This document shows, in pieces, positions 33,000 through 45,734 of a DNA stretch of 64,000 nucleotides (position 1 is the stretch's first letter; each line of letters opens with the position of its first letter). The DNA lies in contig JBBCBC010000037.1 of the NCBI GenBank assembly GCA_037126765.1, forward strand, positions 12,343,263 to 12,407,262. Reading direction: 5' to 3'. The position numbers and the translations under genes are program-made. The DNA comes from Stenogyne calaminthoides (lineage: Eukaryota > Streptophyta > Magnoliopsida > Lamiales > Lamiaceae). The notes under the pieces were generated by a model. It was not told the DNA's origin. It made no database searches and worked only from the letters and a program-made list of their open reading frames with translations.

Positions 33000-34187
33000 G
33001 CGTTTTGGAAAGGAAATAAATTGTTTATTAGAAATGGTGGGCTCTCTGAGCAACGCAGGGGTGTGTGGGTGTGGGGTGTGGTCCCTATTTTAGGCTTTCA
33101 AAGTATCAGAGACGGTGATCAACGCTTTGAAAGCAGGGATATTGGGCAAAGCTTTGAGCTTTTGAGTGTTTTCCTCGTGGTGGGATTAATTTGAATCTCA
33201 ATTTCTGGGATTTTCAATTATTTTTCAACTGTTTTTTTGGGGTTTCCCTATTTCAAGATTTCATCTTGAAATTCGAGGGTTCGTTTCTTGAGCATCATCT
33301 GCAAAGCCGAGATAAAAGGGTCAGTCATTTTCTGCTTCTCTTGTTATTATTTTACTTGTTGAGAAAGAACCCTAACTTCTTTTTGGCACTAGTTTGAGGT
33401 TTTTTTACTGGTAATCTGTTGAATAGGGCTAGTTTCTGTATTATTTGATTCTCTTTCTGGATTTAATTTGAATTGTGATGCTTGGATAATTGTTGTAGTA
33501 GGCTATGTTATGATTGATGCTCTGATTTGGAATTTGAACTGGGAAAATATATCTAGTTTCAGGATGCATTTATTGGTAATTCTGAATCATGTGTTGTACT
33601 TCTCAATGTACAGTTATTAGCATGATAGCTTATACTTTTCTCTTATTAGTATTGTGAAAGTATACCCATCTTATGTTTCACTTGTAAGTACTGTTTAATG
33701 GCTTTCTGTAGTGATTTATTACTACGGTATATGTGTTAGGAGCATACACAGTTTCTCTGTTATAGATTGAATACATGGCAAAAGTTCAGAGATATATTAG
33801 GAGGATACAATGTTCTCTTGTGTTTTTTAGGGCTAAAATTCAGCTATTTGTTAGGGACAGACACTGTATTCTGGTACAGATCGCGTGCATAACAAAAGTT
33901 TATTGATGTATTAGGATCCTATACTATTTTATGTTGTTATAAGTTGCATACATCGCGAAATCTTGGTGATGTATTAGGAGCAGACACTATATTCTGTTGG
34001 TATAGGTTGTATTCGTTGCTGAAGTTAAGTTATGTATTTGAAGTGTACACAGTTTTCTATTGTTATTGGTTGTATATATAGTAGCTAAACTTAAATTTTA
34101 AATTGAGAGCATGCTGAAATTGACAGTTCTATTGTTCGAATCTTGTGTTCATAATTATTTTTCCTCTTGTTTGTGTTGCAGATAGAA
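33000..34187 (+). promoter_or_regulatory. PHYA: PHYA 5' untranslated region with a leader intron
   Basis: A good acceptor, TTTGTGTTGCAG, ends at 34180, eight bases before the ATG, so an intron lies in the 5' leader, as is usual for plant PHYA. A candidate donor is AAAAGG|GTCAGT at 33320. This would make an intron of about 0.86 kb (T-rich, with no coding frame) and a leader exon somewhere in 33050-33319. The transcription start was not located. Confidence 0.6.
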
Positions 34188-37100
34188 ATGTCTTCCCAAC
34201 CTATTCAATCTTCAACAAACTCTGCAAGATCGAGACATAGTGCAAGGATAATTGCACAGACATCTATAGACGCAAAACTCCACGCAGACTTTGAAGAGTC
34301 GGGCAGTTCATTTGACTACTCCAGCTCTGTACGCGTGACGAATGTCGATGAGAGACCCAAGTCTGATAAAGTCACCACCACTTACCTTCACCAAATACAG
34401 AAAGGCAAGTCGATACAACCATTTGGTTGTTTGTTAGCTCTTGATGAAAAGACATTCAGAGTGATCGCCTATAGTGAGAATGCTCCCGAGATGCTAACAA
34501 TGGTGAGTCAGGCCGTTCCAAGCGTGGGGGACCACCCGGTTCTCGGGATCGGGTCGGATATCAGAACCATTTTCACGGCGCCAAGTGCTGCAGCCTTACA
34601 GAAGGCTTTAGGGTTCGGTGAGGTTTCTCTTTTGAACCCGATTTTGACCCACTGTAAAACTTCTGGGAAGCCTTTTTACGCGATAATTCACCGAGTTACG
34701 GGGAGTCTGATCATCGATTTTGAGCCCGTGATGGCTCATGAGGTCCCGATGACGGCTGCTGGAGCCTTGCAGTCTTATAAGCTTGCTGCTAAAGCTATAA
34801 ACAGATTGCATTCTTTACCTAGTGGGAGCATAGAAAGACTGTGTGACACAATGGTGCAAGAAGTTTTTGAACTCACTGGTTATGATAGGGTGATGATTTA
34901 TAAGTTTCATGAGGACGATCATGGAGAGGTGTTTACTGAGATCGCGAAGCCTGGGCTTGAGCCTTATGTGGGTTTGCATTATCCTGCTACGGATATACCT
35001 CAGGCTGCTCGGTTTCTGTTCATGAAGAATAAAGTGAGGATGATCTGTGATTGTAGAGCGAACCACGTGAAGGTTGTTCAGGACGATCTTCCCATTGAGC
35101 TCACTTTTTGTGGCTCGACTCTCCGGGCCCCACACAGTTGCCATTTACAGTACATGGAGAACATGAATTCGATAGCGTCTTTGGTGATGTCGGTTGTGGT
35201 CAACGAGGGAGAAGAAGAGGGCTCGGGCTCTGGCCCGAACTCTACCCCGGAAAAGAGGAAAAGACTTTGGGGATTAGTCGTTTGCCATCACACGACTCCA
35301 AGATTCGTCCCGTTTCCTCTCCGTTACGCTTGTGAGTTTCTTGCACAAGTATTTGCTATCCATGTGAACAAGGAGCTTGAATTGGAGTCTCAGATGCTGG
35401 AGAAGAATATCCTGAGGACACAGACGCTCTTGTGTGATATGCTGTTGAGAGACGCACCGTTAGGTATTGTATCCCAGAGCCCGAATGTGATGGATCTCGT
35501 GAAATGTGACGGGGCTGTTTTACTATACAAGGAGAAAAAATATAGGCTGGGTATGACCCCAACCGACTTTCAGATACGGGATTTAGTTTCTTGGCTCGAT
35601 GAGTACCACCGGGATTCCACGGGGTTGAGCACGGACAGTCTTTACGATGCTGGTTTTCCGGGGGCTTTGGCCCTCGGAGATGCCGTCTGTGGGATGGCAG
35701 CTGTCAAGATAACCGATAATGACTGGCTATTCTGGTTCCGGTCCCACACTGCTTCGGAGGTTCGCTGGGGTGGTGCAAAGCACGAAGCGGGGGATAAGGA
35801 CGATGGGAGGAAGATGCATCCTAGGTCGTCATTCAAAGCTTTCATGGAAGTTGTCAAGTCGAGGAGTTCGCCTTGGAAGGACTATGAGATGGATGCGATC
35901 CATTCGTTACAGCTTATTCTGAGGAATTCATTTAAAGATACTGGGGATAGGGAGTTGGAAACCAGGGCGATCCATACGAAGCTTAGTGATTTGCAGATCG
36001 ATGGAATTCAGGAGCTCGAAGCAGTGACTTCTGAGATGGTGCGATTGATCGAGACAGCCTCTGTGCCTATCTTGGCAGTTGATGTTGATGGTTTAGTGAA
36101 TGGCTGGAATACCAAAATTGCTGATCTGACTGGTCTCACTGTTGATAAAGCGATTGGGAGGCACTTTCTTGATCTTGTTGAAGATTCTTCAGCTGATACT
36201 GTGAATCAGATGTTAAAAATGGCCCTTCAAGGTATGTTTTCAAGTAATACTTTTAAGTCAAACAACTAATACTTTTTAACGAACAACTAATACTTTACAA
36301 AACGATTCTTTGTTCTGATCAGGAGAGGAAGAGCGGAACGTACAATTTGAGATCAAGAGCCATGGGAAAATGAGCGAGGCTGGACCGATTAGCTTAGTTG
36401 TAAATGCATGTGCAAGCAGGGACGTCAAGGAGAGCGTCGTAGGAGTATGTTTCATCGCACAGGATATAACAGCTCAGAAGAGTATGATGGACAAGTTCAC
36501 AAGAATCGAAGGAGATTACAAAGCTATTGTTCAGAATCCTAACCCTTTAATCCCACCAATATTTGGGACAGACGAGTTCGGTTGGTGTTCTGAGTGGAAT
36601 GCAGCTATTACTAAATTAACGGGATGGAGTAGAGACGATGTGATGAATAAAATGCTTCTCGGTGAGGTCTTTGGGACGAACAGAGCTCTTTGTCGTCTCA
36701 AGAATCAAGAATTGTATGTCAACCTTGGTGTTGTACTCAACAATGCTGTAACTGGTCAAGATAACGAAAAAATACCCTTTGGTTTTTTCTCAAGAAACAG
36801 GAAGTACGTTGAATGCATACTGTGTGTGAGCAAAAAGTTGGATGCAGAAGGTGCAGTAACAGGAGTGTTCTGCTTCCTTCAGCTGGCTAGTCAAGAGCTC
36901 CAACAGGCACTTCACGTTCAACGATTGTCGGAGCAAACTGCGTTGAAAAGATTGAGAGTTTTATCTTATATTAGAAGGGAGATTCGTAATCCTCTTTCTG
37001 GGATTATATTTTCTAGGAAAATGTTGGAAGGAACTAATCTTGATGGCGATCAGAAAAACCTCGTGCATACTAGTCATCAATGTCAGCGTCAGCTGAACAA

Positions 37101-38031
37101 GATTCTGGATGATACTGACCTCGATCATATAATCGAAGGGTACGTGATTTTTATCTTCATTTGTTCGTCTTAAATTGCCATATACTGACTAATATCGTCT
37201 CTGGTGCAAGAATAATTAATGTAATCTGATTCACAATTTAGGCATGGATCTTAGAAATTCTTGGATCTCACATTGAAATACGTAATTAGAATACTAGTTA
37301 TTGTATTGAATGATTATTGAGAAATTGGTTTAGGTGATAGATAATCTGTTAATTTTGCAGTCTCTTCTATCAGATTTCAGATAAGGCTTAATAGCCAGTT
37401 TTCCTAATAACACTCATATTCTATCAATGTGATAATCATCAGGTACTTGGATCTGGAGATGTTGGAGTTTAAGCTGCACGAGGTCCTAATCGCTTCGATT
37501 AGTCAAGTAATGTTGAAGAGCAACGGGAAGGGTATTACGATAGTCGACAATTTGGCTCCAAATCTGTCGACTGAAACGCTGTATGGAGACAGTTTGAGAC
37601 TTCAGCAAGTCCTCGCTGCTTTCTTGCTCGCATCCGTTACTTTCACACCAAGCGGAGGCCAGCTCGCTATCGCTGCCTCCTTGATTAAAGATTCTATCGG
37701 GGAATCTATTCAGCTTGCCCATTTGGAATTCAGGTAATACTTGTTCTTAATTTTGTCATATGATTCAATTTCTTGATAAGATCGAATAGTGTTTGATTAC
37801 ATTATGGTGTGTGATGGATGATGTAGGATAACACATAGCGGTGGAGGAGTGTCGCAAGATCTGCTAAACGAGATGTTTGGTGAGGCAGGGGACGTGTCAG
37901 AGGACGGGATCAGCCTGTTTATCAGTCGAAAATTGGTGAAGCTAATGAACGGAGACATTCAGTATCTCAGGGAGGCGGGGCGCTCCACTTTCATCATCTC
38001 CGTCGAGCTTGCTATCTCTAATAACCCCTAA
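34188..38031 (+). CDS. PHYA: Phytochrome A (four coding exons)
   Basis: This is the red/far-red photoreceptor apoprotein, which binds a bilin and moves between cytosol and nucleus to control light responses. Exons are 34188-36231, 36323-37139, 37443-37733 and 37827-38031, all with GT-AG introns and matched phases, giving 1118 residues (usual PHYA about 1120). The start MSSQPIQSSTNSARSRHSAR has the Ser-rich PHYA N-terminus. The PAS-GAF-PHY photosensory part holds the chromophore Cys (codon 35139-35141, residue 318) in APHSCHLQYMENM. The PATDIPQAARFLF block precedes it. Two PAS domains follow (SVPILAVDVDGLVNGWNTKI; FGTDEFGWCSEWNAAITKLT). The C-terminal histidine-kinase-related domain has IRREIRNPLSGI, where the usual phospho-His is absent, as in plant phytochromes. 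The frame is intact. The alternative upstream Met at 34167 lies inside the leader intron. Confidence 0.97.
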
Positions 38032-39212
38032 CCGTCGCCACTGTTATACCACTTTTGCCCTTGCATCCAGTCCTCTCTTTGTTTCTCTTTAATTTGTGCC
38101 AACCTCCCCTGTTGTAATATATCAACTTTTGTGTTCATGTTGCTCGAAAATGCTTCTTTTTTGTCTGCTCTTAACTTGTTTGCTTCATTCTTGAGTTTGT
38201 TGTAACTTGTAATTATGATGCATGCATGTCTTAATTTGGAAATTAGTTATATTGGCTTAAACGTCAAAATATGATGTGAGTGTAAGGATTAAGCAAATTA
38301 GGTAAAACACATGAGACAGAGATTTGATAAATCACCAGCTTTTGTCTTTATTATTTAACTGTCACGTAATACTGAATAATTAACTTGTTGAAACTTGAAT
38401 GGAATGTCCTATCTAACCCTTTCACGTGTAAAACCTTCACCAACTACCTTGTCTTTCAGTTGGAAAATACAATTTGCTTTAAAATCAAGCCATTTTTCCG
38501 ATCCATTTTTTAATCATTATCATGTTAATTAAGTCTTTTTAGTGGTATTTCATAAATAGTAAATAAAATCTCAAACTTTTGATCTGATATATATACATAT
38601 TTTATACACACTCATACCTGTACACATTAACAATAACGCGTGCTTCTTAAATGTATCTCACCGGAACCGGTAAAGTATCTTTGTATTTGTAATGATAAAT
38701 TGATATTCAGCCTTTGAATTTAATAGTCATTTCAGTTATTCAAATTTGATATGCAATAAAATGTAATCATAATTGATTTTCCGTGTTTTATATATTAGTG
38801 TTGGTAACTAAAATGATAAAATTTGAAGCTTAATCCCCTCTCTATATAAGAAAGAAAAATATCTAATACTACTAAATTAATTGGTGAAAAATGAGTAAAA
38901 TGGAATGCACACTTTTTCTTTAACTTTCTCTTTTGTCATTAATAATGGAGATTTCATGAGATGCAAGACAAGCAAAATACATAAAACGCATGCTATAAAT
39001 TTGTTATAACCAAAACTTAGAAACTTCAATATTTTTATTCATTATAACATTAAAAAAAATTATTCGTGTTACAATAAGACTTTCAATTAAATCTAAGAAA
39101 ATCATCGAAATTATTAATTCACCCCACAAATTGACTACATATCATGTATCAACAATGGATAATAATAAAAAAAAACAAAACAAAACAAAGTAGTATTATG
39201 TTAATTAATCCT
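38032..39212. other. PHYA 3' flank and intergenic spacer
   Basis: This includes the PHYA 3' UTR (T-rich, with AATATA-type signals near 38115) and AT-rich sequence up to the convergent germin-like gene. No other gene is seen. Confidence 0.6.
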
Positions 39213-40127
39213 TCATTTCTTGGGTGCAAACTTGGACTTAATCTTGTCAATTTCCTTAGTCCCAACCTGAAAGGCCTTAGTCAGAACATCAGTCGGCACC
39301 GCCGGCGTGGCCGCAAACAGGGTGGCGGCGATGGACTGCGTCCCCTGCAGCTGGCTGTTGAAGGCGGCGATGACGGCGGCCGGCGACTTCCCGTTGTTCT
39401 TCTGAAAGTGTACCAGGCCTTTTGGGAACACGAAAACATCTCCCTTGTTGATGGACTTTGAGATGAGAACGTTGGCGGTGGTGATGAATCCCACGTCCAG
39501 TTCTCCGTCGAGCACGAACACTATCTCGGTGGCGCGTGGGTGCGTGTGCGGCGCGTTGAGGCCGCCGGGGGCGTAGTCTATGCGGGCGAGGGAAACGCCG
39601 AGCGTGTTGAGGCCGGGGATTTTTTGGACATTGGCGCCGGTGACGCCGGAACCGGCCGAGTTGTTGGTGGCGCCGGGTTTAGATAGGCCGCCGAAGAAGA
39701 AGTCCTCCGCCGTCACGTTTGATTTGCATGGATACCCGTTTACCTTCACAGCTGTGTTTAAAATTGATCGGTATTTAATTGTTTTCACTACACAATTTAA
39801 TATATTCCAAAAAATTGGAAATCAAGTGGGATAACACTTTTCAGTTTTCATCTTAAAAGAATAACATTAGAATTTAGTTATGATTGATTTTATAGATACT
39901 ACTACTAGCCGCAACTAGGAAATTAATACTATGATTAGCTATTGGAAGGAAAATGAGAAGTTAAAATGGTGCAATAAAACAAAGAAAATGCAAACTAATA
40001 AATACATACGAGAAGTGAGATCAGCAACACAAATATCTTGAAGCAAATCTGGGTCGCCCGAAACTGTGGTGCTCAACATGAGTATAGCCAACAATACCAC
40101 ACCTCTGCACATCCTATTAGAAGCCAT
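39213..40127 (-). CDS. Germin-like protein (two exons)
   Basis: An apoplastic cupin, probably a manganese-binding glycoprotein. Related proteins act as superoxide dismutase or oxalate oxidase, and the activity here is not determinable. Exon 1 is 40127-40010 and exon 2 is 39751-39213. The intron is GT-AG with phase 1 and restores ADLTSPVKVNGYPC, giving 218 residues. The signal peptide is MASNRMCRGVVLLAILMLST, with cleavage near TVSG/DPD. Two Cys (QDIC and GYPC) fit the conserved disulfide. Germin box 1 is SLARIDYAPGGLNAPHTHPR with ATEI, giving two His and the Glu ligand. Box 2 is KGDVFVFPKGLVHFQ, giving the third His. SNVT is an N-glycosylation site. A TATA box lies about 110 bp before the ATG. 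The gene converges with PHYA. Confidence 0.95.
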
Positions 40128-40230
40128 ATATTGTTGAAAATTGTATGTATTATATATGTGCTTGTATTTATTTAAAATGTAATCACAGAAAGAGAGGAAC
40201 CTATAATTGAGGAGAGAAAGGGCAAAAGAG

Positions 40231-40240
40231 AATTTATAAG
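40231..40240 (-). promoter_or_regulatory. TATA box of the germin-like gene
   Basis: CTTATAAATT on the minus strand, 104 bp upstream of the start codon. A CT-rich leader (TTTCTCTCC) lies between it and the gene. Confidence 0.6.
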
Positions 40241-41752
40241 CCAAGAATTCCAATATTTGCTCTTTTGGGGTCACTATCAAGTAAGAGATATGTCTTCTTT
40301 AAACTCAAAGTAAAGAGATATTATTAATTCTCTCTCCCAAAATCCTGAGAGATGAGGCCCTATGAGCTCATAAATCATCATATTAAATGAGACTATTTTG
40401 CAAAGTTTATTTTTAACGCTTATAAGCTGACGAGATAGCGAAAGCAATCTCGGATAATTACGAGCAGATTTGGAGAATCAAAATTATTAGGGAATTAGTT
40501 TCAATTAGGATATTTAATTTATTAGTATATTTATGTATATTTGTTTTGATTTATTTCCATAGATTAGTAATTATCTTTAATTAGGTTTCCGCTCTTATTT
40601 AAAGAGCTCCATTGTAAACGTTTTACGCAGTTGAATGATGAATTAAGAAAATAGTTTTCACTGTTTGTCTATTTTACGGGTATTCAATCTTTGAATCAAG
40701 GTATTTTAGAAGATGTTTTCGTTAATCTACACCCGCTGCATCATAAGCTTTAACAATTTATAAATTATTTTTAAAATTTATAAAATGTTATTTTAAGTAG
40801 CTTATAAATTATTATAATGTTGACTAATATATTAAACTTATAAATCTGTGATATTTTAAAACAAATATTTTATTAATTTAAATGAAACTATTTTGCTATG
40901 TTTATTTTTTATAAGTTTTTTTTTTTTTTTGCGAAACTAATTCACAGAGCTTATAAGTTTATAAACAAATGAGCCAAACAGGCTCTATATCCTATGTATT
41001 AGATCATTTTGTACGAATTTTTGTTGTATGTCTTTTACTTTTAAAAAAAATAATATATTATTAGTTTGGTCAATTATGCAGCAAAATAAATAGAATTACA
41101 AACTTATATATACTAGTTAGAATACTTAAAAGCCCAATATCATATAAAGAAGGCCCAAAACTAAAGATATCTGTAAAAATAGTCATAAAAAAAATAGAGA
41201 TGTGCTTTTCTATTGTGCCATTCATGTCTTTCAAGCATCAATTGTTCTGACTAAACTTTCAACGAGGTAGGTGGCTACACTTCTAATCCCTTGAAAAATA
41301 ATACTCAATGTCTTTGTTATTACTTTATATTATATAATACATAGGGTAAAAAAGGCTTAATATATGGAGTATTACCATAAAATTTTGTTACAGTTCCATA
41401 TTAAACACAAAAATAAAATTTGAACCCCTTTTTTTCAATAAGCTCCAGAAAATTGCCACTGTGCATCTAGTTGGATGAACCTTGCTCTCGTGCAATAATA
41501 TCATATTGAAATTTGAAATCAAATCAATTTGCTTATATCTATTGATGAACCTAATGCCTTCTCAAGATCCGTATGAACATGACAATCTTTTTTCATATGG
41601 TAGTCAAATTCCAGTTGGTTATAATAATTGTGGTAATTATCCTTCCAAATTTCTGTTCCCGGATTCTTGATTTTTTTGAATTAAAGGTTTTTAGTCTATT
41701 ATTATCATTAATTATTATTTATTATACAATTTAAGGTTGACAATATCATATA
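40241..41752. other. AT-rich intergenic region
   Basis: Nothing gene-like. A TTATAAG/CTTATAA-rich stretch occurs at 40380-40990. The 41482-41670 frame has a natural-looking C-terminus (SQIPVGYNNCGNYPSKFLF) but no recognisable family and no splice context. Confidence 0.5.
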
Positions 41753-41959
41753 CTCCCTCCGTCAGGGAACACTTTGCACCAACTTTTGGACACAAAGATT
41801 AAGAAAAATTGCTTTATGGGGTAGTAAGTGTGTATAAGGGGTAATAAGTGTGTGTTATAAGGTTATAAGTGGAGAAGAGAATGTCCAAAAATGGGTGTGC
41901 AAAGTCTTATGGGACAGACCAAAAAGGAAAATGTGCTAAGTCTTTTGGGACGGAGGGAG
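41753..41959. mobile_element. Stowaway-like MITE
   Basis: Inverted termini CTCCCTCCGTC and GACGGAGGGAG bound 207 bp, flanked by TA on both sides (41751-41752 and 41960-41961). The interior has TTTGCACC and GTGCAAAG and no ORF. Confidence 0.88.
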
Positions 41960-43295
41960 TAGTATACATATATGGAAAAGTCTTATATGCATCAAGTGTA
42001 CCGTGCAAACTAAAATGTATTTTTTAAACGTACAACTTGTTTTCCTGAAACGTTTCAAGGTACACATGATACCCATTACATGTATATGTGTATATGTCTG
42101 TTATGTTTAATTTCTCACGTGGCATTTACGGTATTTATTTTATCAGAAGACAAACTGCATTTATTTATAAACCAAATGTGTGAGCTTCGTCCTCTGAATA
42201 ATGAGAAAGGGCCTTTTCTTTTTCTAATGCAATCTTCTGTTTCTGTATATGCATAATTGCGTAGGAAGTAATATATAGAGTGTTAGTTTCTAATTATTTC
42301 ATATAACTAATCATGACTTATCTGAGTCATGATCATCATAATGTTGAAAGACGAGTTTTGAGTAGCAATATCGCTATGGACCATTTGTAGGCATCCCGCA
42401 GCTACCATACAAAGTGTTGGCGACTAACTAGGAAAAACACCCCATATGGAAAATACATTTTACAAAACTAATACATATAATTGTCAATATCTCACTGCAC
42501 TATCTATCATTCTATATAGTGATTTACTTGTTTATACTATGAAATTTATAACATCACATTTATAAACTAAACAATATACTTATCAATTGATACAATTGCA
42601 CTTATAAACTAAAATCGTAGTATTAAATAGTATTAATATTAATTTATAAGAATAGTGTTATCAATTTAGAAGTGTAATGATATCAATGTCATACTACAAA
42701 CAAAATTTTTTTTGGGGAGAGTTTATATTCTATATATTAGTAGAATAATAGTATAATTTAGTGGACACCATACACATAACTTGCCCCTGCGTATGGGCAA
42801 AGACGGGGAAATTGGTCAATATGGGGCAATGACGTCAAGTGTCCAGATATATTCATGGTCACCTCATCTCGTGATATGGTTAAATGTCACAACTATAACC
42901 ATATATGATAGGCTGATCTGACACCAGCAATGGTGAACCATATAATATTTATTCTGGAGGGAGATAAAGGAAAATAAACCCCAAAATGTCAACAAAAATA
43001 TTGCCTTCCTTTATTATCAGTCTTAAAAGTTACAAGTCAAGATGATGGAAATTGGCAAATTCTTTTCCAAAAGAAGAGAGGTCCATGCAATTTATGGAAA
43101 AATTGGTGAAGGTTTGAACATACTGACCAAGACCTTTAATTATTTACGACTTAAAACCAAAACAAAACAAAAAAACCTCTACCTATTAATGAACCAAGCG
43201 ATGAAACTCTATGTGAAACGAGAGCTTTCAGTTCCTCATTTGAAGAACACCAAAGTCTCTCTTCTTCTTAACACGATCGAGTTTAAAATAACTTC
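41960..43295. other. Intergenic region and HIPP promoter/leader
   Basis: No independent gene. The last 350 bp is similar to 59630-60179 upstream of the decayed HIPP copy, so it belongs to the same duplicated block. The 43042-43299 frame lies in this leader and shows no motif. Confidence 0.5.
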
Positions 43296-43829
43296 ATGAG
43301 CACAAAGGTAATAGCAATACTACTCTTTCTGCAATATTTACATGCATGAATGCAGTAATTTGAAGTCTTATGTTTCTTATTTATTTGTTTAAAATTCTGG
43401 GAAATGAAACTCAGAAAACTGAGATCAAGGTCAGCATTAACTGCCGGAAATGCAAGACTGGAGTGATGAAAACAGTTGTTAAGCTCAAAGGTACACATCG
43501 AAATAATACTCGATCTGTTTCTATAATGATGCATACAATCAACATACATTTAAATACATATATACATACATGCAGGTGTGGATGAGGTAAAACTGGATGC
43601 AGAAAAAGAAATACTGACCGTTATTGGGAGTGCTGATCCTGTTTGTATCACCAAAAAACTGAGGAAAGCAGGTTATATTGCAGAAATTACGAGTGTTGGA
43701 CCCCCTAAGAAACCCGATGATAAAAAACCTGATGAAATCTGCATGCCTCTTCCTCCATGCTGTAACCAATGCCAGCTTGTTGGTGTTCGTTATGGTACCT
43801 ACGATAACCCAAGCTGTTCAATCCTCTAG
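43296..43829 (+). CDS. Heavy-metal-associated isoprenylated plant protein (HIPP-like), three exons
   Basis: Exons are 43296-43307 (MSTK), 43415-43490 and 43576-43829, with GT-AG introns and consistent phases, giving 113 residues. The HMA domain covers residues 5-70: TEIKVSINCRKCKTGVMKTV with the metal-binding CxxC (CRKC), then VDEVKLDAEKEILTVIGSAD and LRKAGYIAEI. The linker is Lys/Pro/Asp-rich. The tail has CMPLPPCCNQC and ends CSIL, a CaaX box. Leu in the last position favours geranylgeranylation. HIPPs bind Cu, Zn or Cd and act as metallochaperones or stress adaptors at membranes. The first exon of only four codons is supported by the same structure in the second copy at 60180. Confidence 0.9.
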
Positions 43830-45734
43830 TTAGTTTATCCTTCTATTCTCACTTTTTTAAAGTGATTACTCATATTTGAACAAGTGCTAAGTCTCTGCAT
43901 TTCATGTCCTTTAGGCTTCCCTCATTTAAGATTACAACAAGTGATTGTTGCATGCATATCCGACTATTCACATATTGTTTTTATAGAATGTAATCATGGA
44001 TTGTTTTAATTATAATTAATGTGTTTTTATATCGTCGCTTTCAAGATTATCATGAAATTTCCAGAATCCTAGAATGTAGGGTTATTATATATATGATTTA
44101 TAATATTATTTAATAAGGTATGAGATTTCTAGTTAACCCTCTAGTTGGGCTTAAGCTTGCACATTGAATTATTCAGCTCTCCTATTGATGGATACAGACT
44201 AATTGTAAGCTGCTTATGTGTACCATCACATCAAAATGACATTTATGGCATTAACAACGTTAATTATTTCTTTCTAACCCATGCAACTTTTCTTATTGAC
44301 TATCCTAATTTAATTAATTGATGAATCAAAACTATATATTGAATTACCATTCAATTGAGAGACAGACTGGTAACTTGCACTTAAGATATGACTAAGTTAA
44401 TAAAGCACAAAAATATAGCATCACTTTAAAATATGCAACAAAACATCAAGGTAAATACAAAAGTGGCTTCTAACTTTATAAGAGCAATAAATATGTGAAA
44501 TATGTGGATATTCAGGCATTTGCATGTTTATTAACAAATTACTCTTTGTTTTTCTAAAGGAGAATATCTGATTGTTCTTCAACTTCCGTAATGTAACTTA
44601 AACACATACCTAACTAGACCATAGGTGCAAAGTGAAATGGGACAGCATCAGGTAACACGCATAGCACAGCCATATAAAGATAAACAACAATTTTAATGCT
44701 AGTATAAAATAGAGTTAATTAAGGACAACAAACGGTGGAAAATTCGACCTATATTATTAAGTGAACAGAAGATCTAAACTCACACAGACCATCCACTAAA
44801 GCTATCATTTACCAGGTCTAAATACAAAGACAACACCTGAAATGTCAACTTTAGCAGTCGAATAGAAAAAAATTAACTTGGGAAGATAGAGTAGTTACCT
44901 TCTCTTTAGCAGGTAAAAATGGGATAATAAGCTGCTTCAGAAAATAGTATGAGATGTGAGAACCAGGTATGTATCAAACAGTAAAATCATAATATTATTT
45001 TCTCATCCAGTTGATTCTTATCGGCCCTGGAATAACTTGTTCCTGGCAGTCTTAATTCTTTTTATTGCCTAAATATATCAAATATAGAGTATAGAATTAG
45101 GTCTCTGTTGAATGCATTTTCAATTACCAAAAAGTTTTCCAAACCCTTAATAGGTATAATAAAATTATCATTCAAAATAAAGATAATTGATCAAACAAAC
45201 TACATATTTTTGCAAGAAAAGTCAATTACCTCTTCATCTGGAGCCATCCACTTCAGCCCAAGTTGATCATCATCTGTCAAAACTAATGGTTCTATAAAGA
45301 GTCTCCAAGTCTCTTGATAAAGCCAATCAACTTGTATTCATTATCTGCAAGAAGAGGATCAGAAATTCAACAGTTGAAACCCACAAGGACGAAAATAATC
45401 ATGAGAAGAGAAAAAAAAATAAAAAAATCTCCTCCAAAAACAGTACTTGTAAAACACATATCCAGACCCATAATAATTTATTTTAACTTGGTCGATCATA
45501 ATTTGGCATTTCAGACACATTAACTTCTTTCAGGAACTATTCTGGGCGTTTAGTCATTTTTCAAAAGAAATAATTTATTAACTGTAAGAAAACTCTTCCG
45601 GTAAATCATAAACAACAAAAACACAATACCAGCAACCCAAAAGATATTAATGCAAACTAATAACTTTAACAATTAATTGGAGACACATAAATTGTAGAAA
45701 AAAATAAAATAAGATGTCAAATTTACAGCAATAC
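43830..45734. other. Intergenic region with a short coding-like patch
   Basis: There is no supported gene. On the minus strand, 45302-45230 can read EPLVLTDDDQLGLKWMAPDE, and 45060-45000 contains GCCAGGAACAAGTTATTCCA, which recurs at 60665-60700. These may be exon relics of one unidentified minus-strand gene. KEA3 C-terminal exons were sought here and not found. Confidence 0.4.

Noticed and set aside
34608..35857. Several minus- and plus-strand ORFs inside PHYA exon 1
   Set aside because: They are out-of-frame shadows of a long conserved coding exon and have no motifs of their own.
36240..36300. AACTAATACTTTT repeats in PHYA intron 1 resembling 13830-14010 and 22830-22860
   Set aside because: The motif is short and AT-rich. 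Without terminal repeats or target duplication there is no support for a mobile element in the intron.
39144..39834. Plus-strand ORFs over the germin-like gene (39144-39461, 39580-39834)
   Set aside because: They are antisense to box 1 and box 2 of the germin-like gene and are explained by its G+C-rich codons.
43042..43299. 85-codon ORF just before the HIPP gene
   Set aside because: It ends two codons into the HIPP start in another frame, is Lys-rich with no motif, and its counterpart at 59.7-60.1 kb is not open. It is treated as leader sequence.
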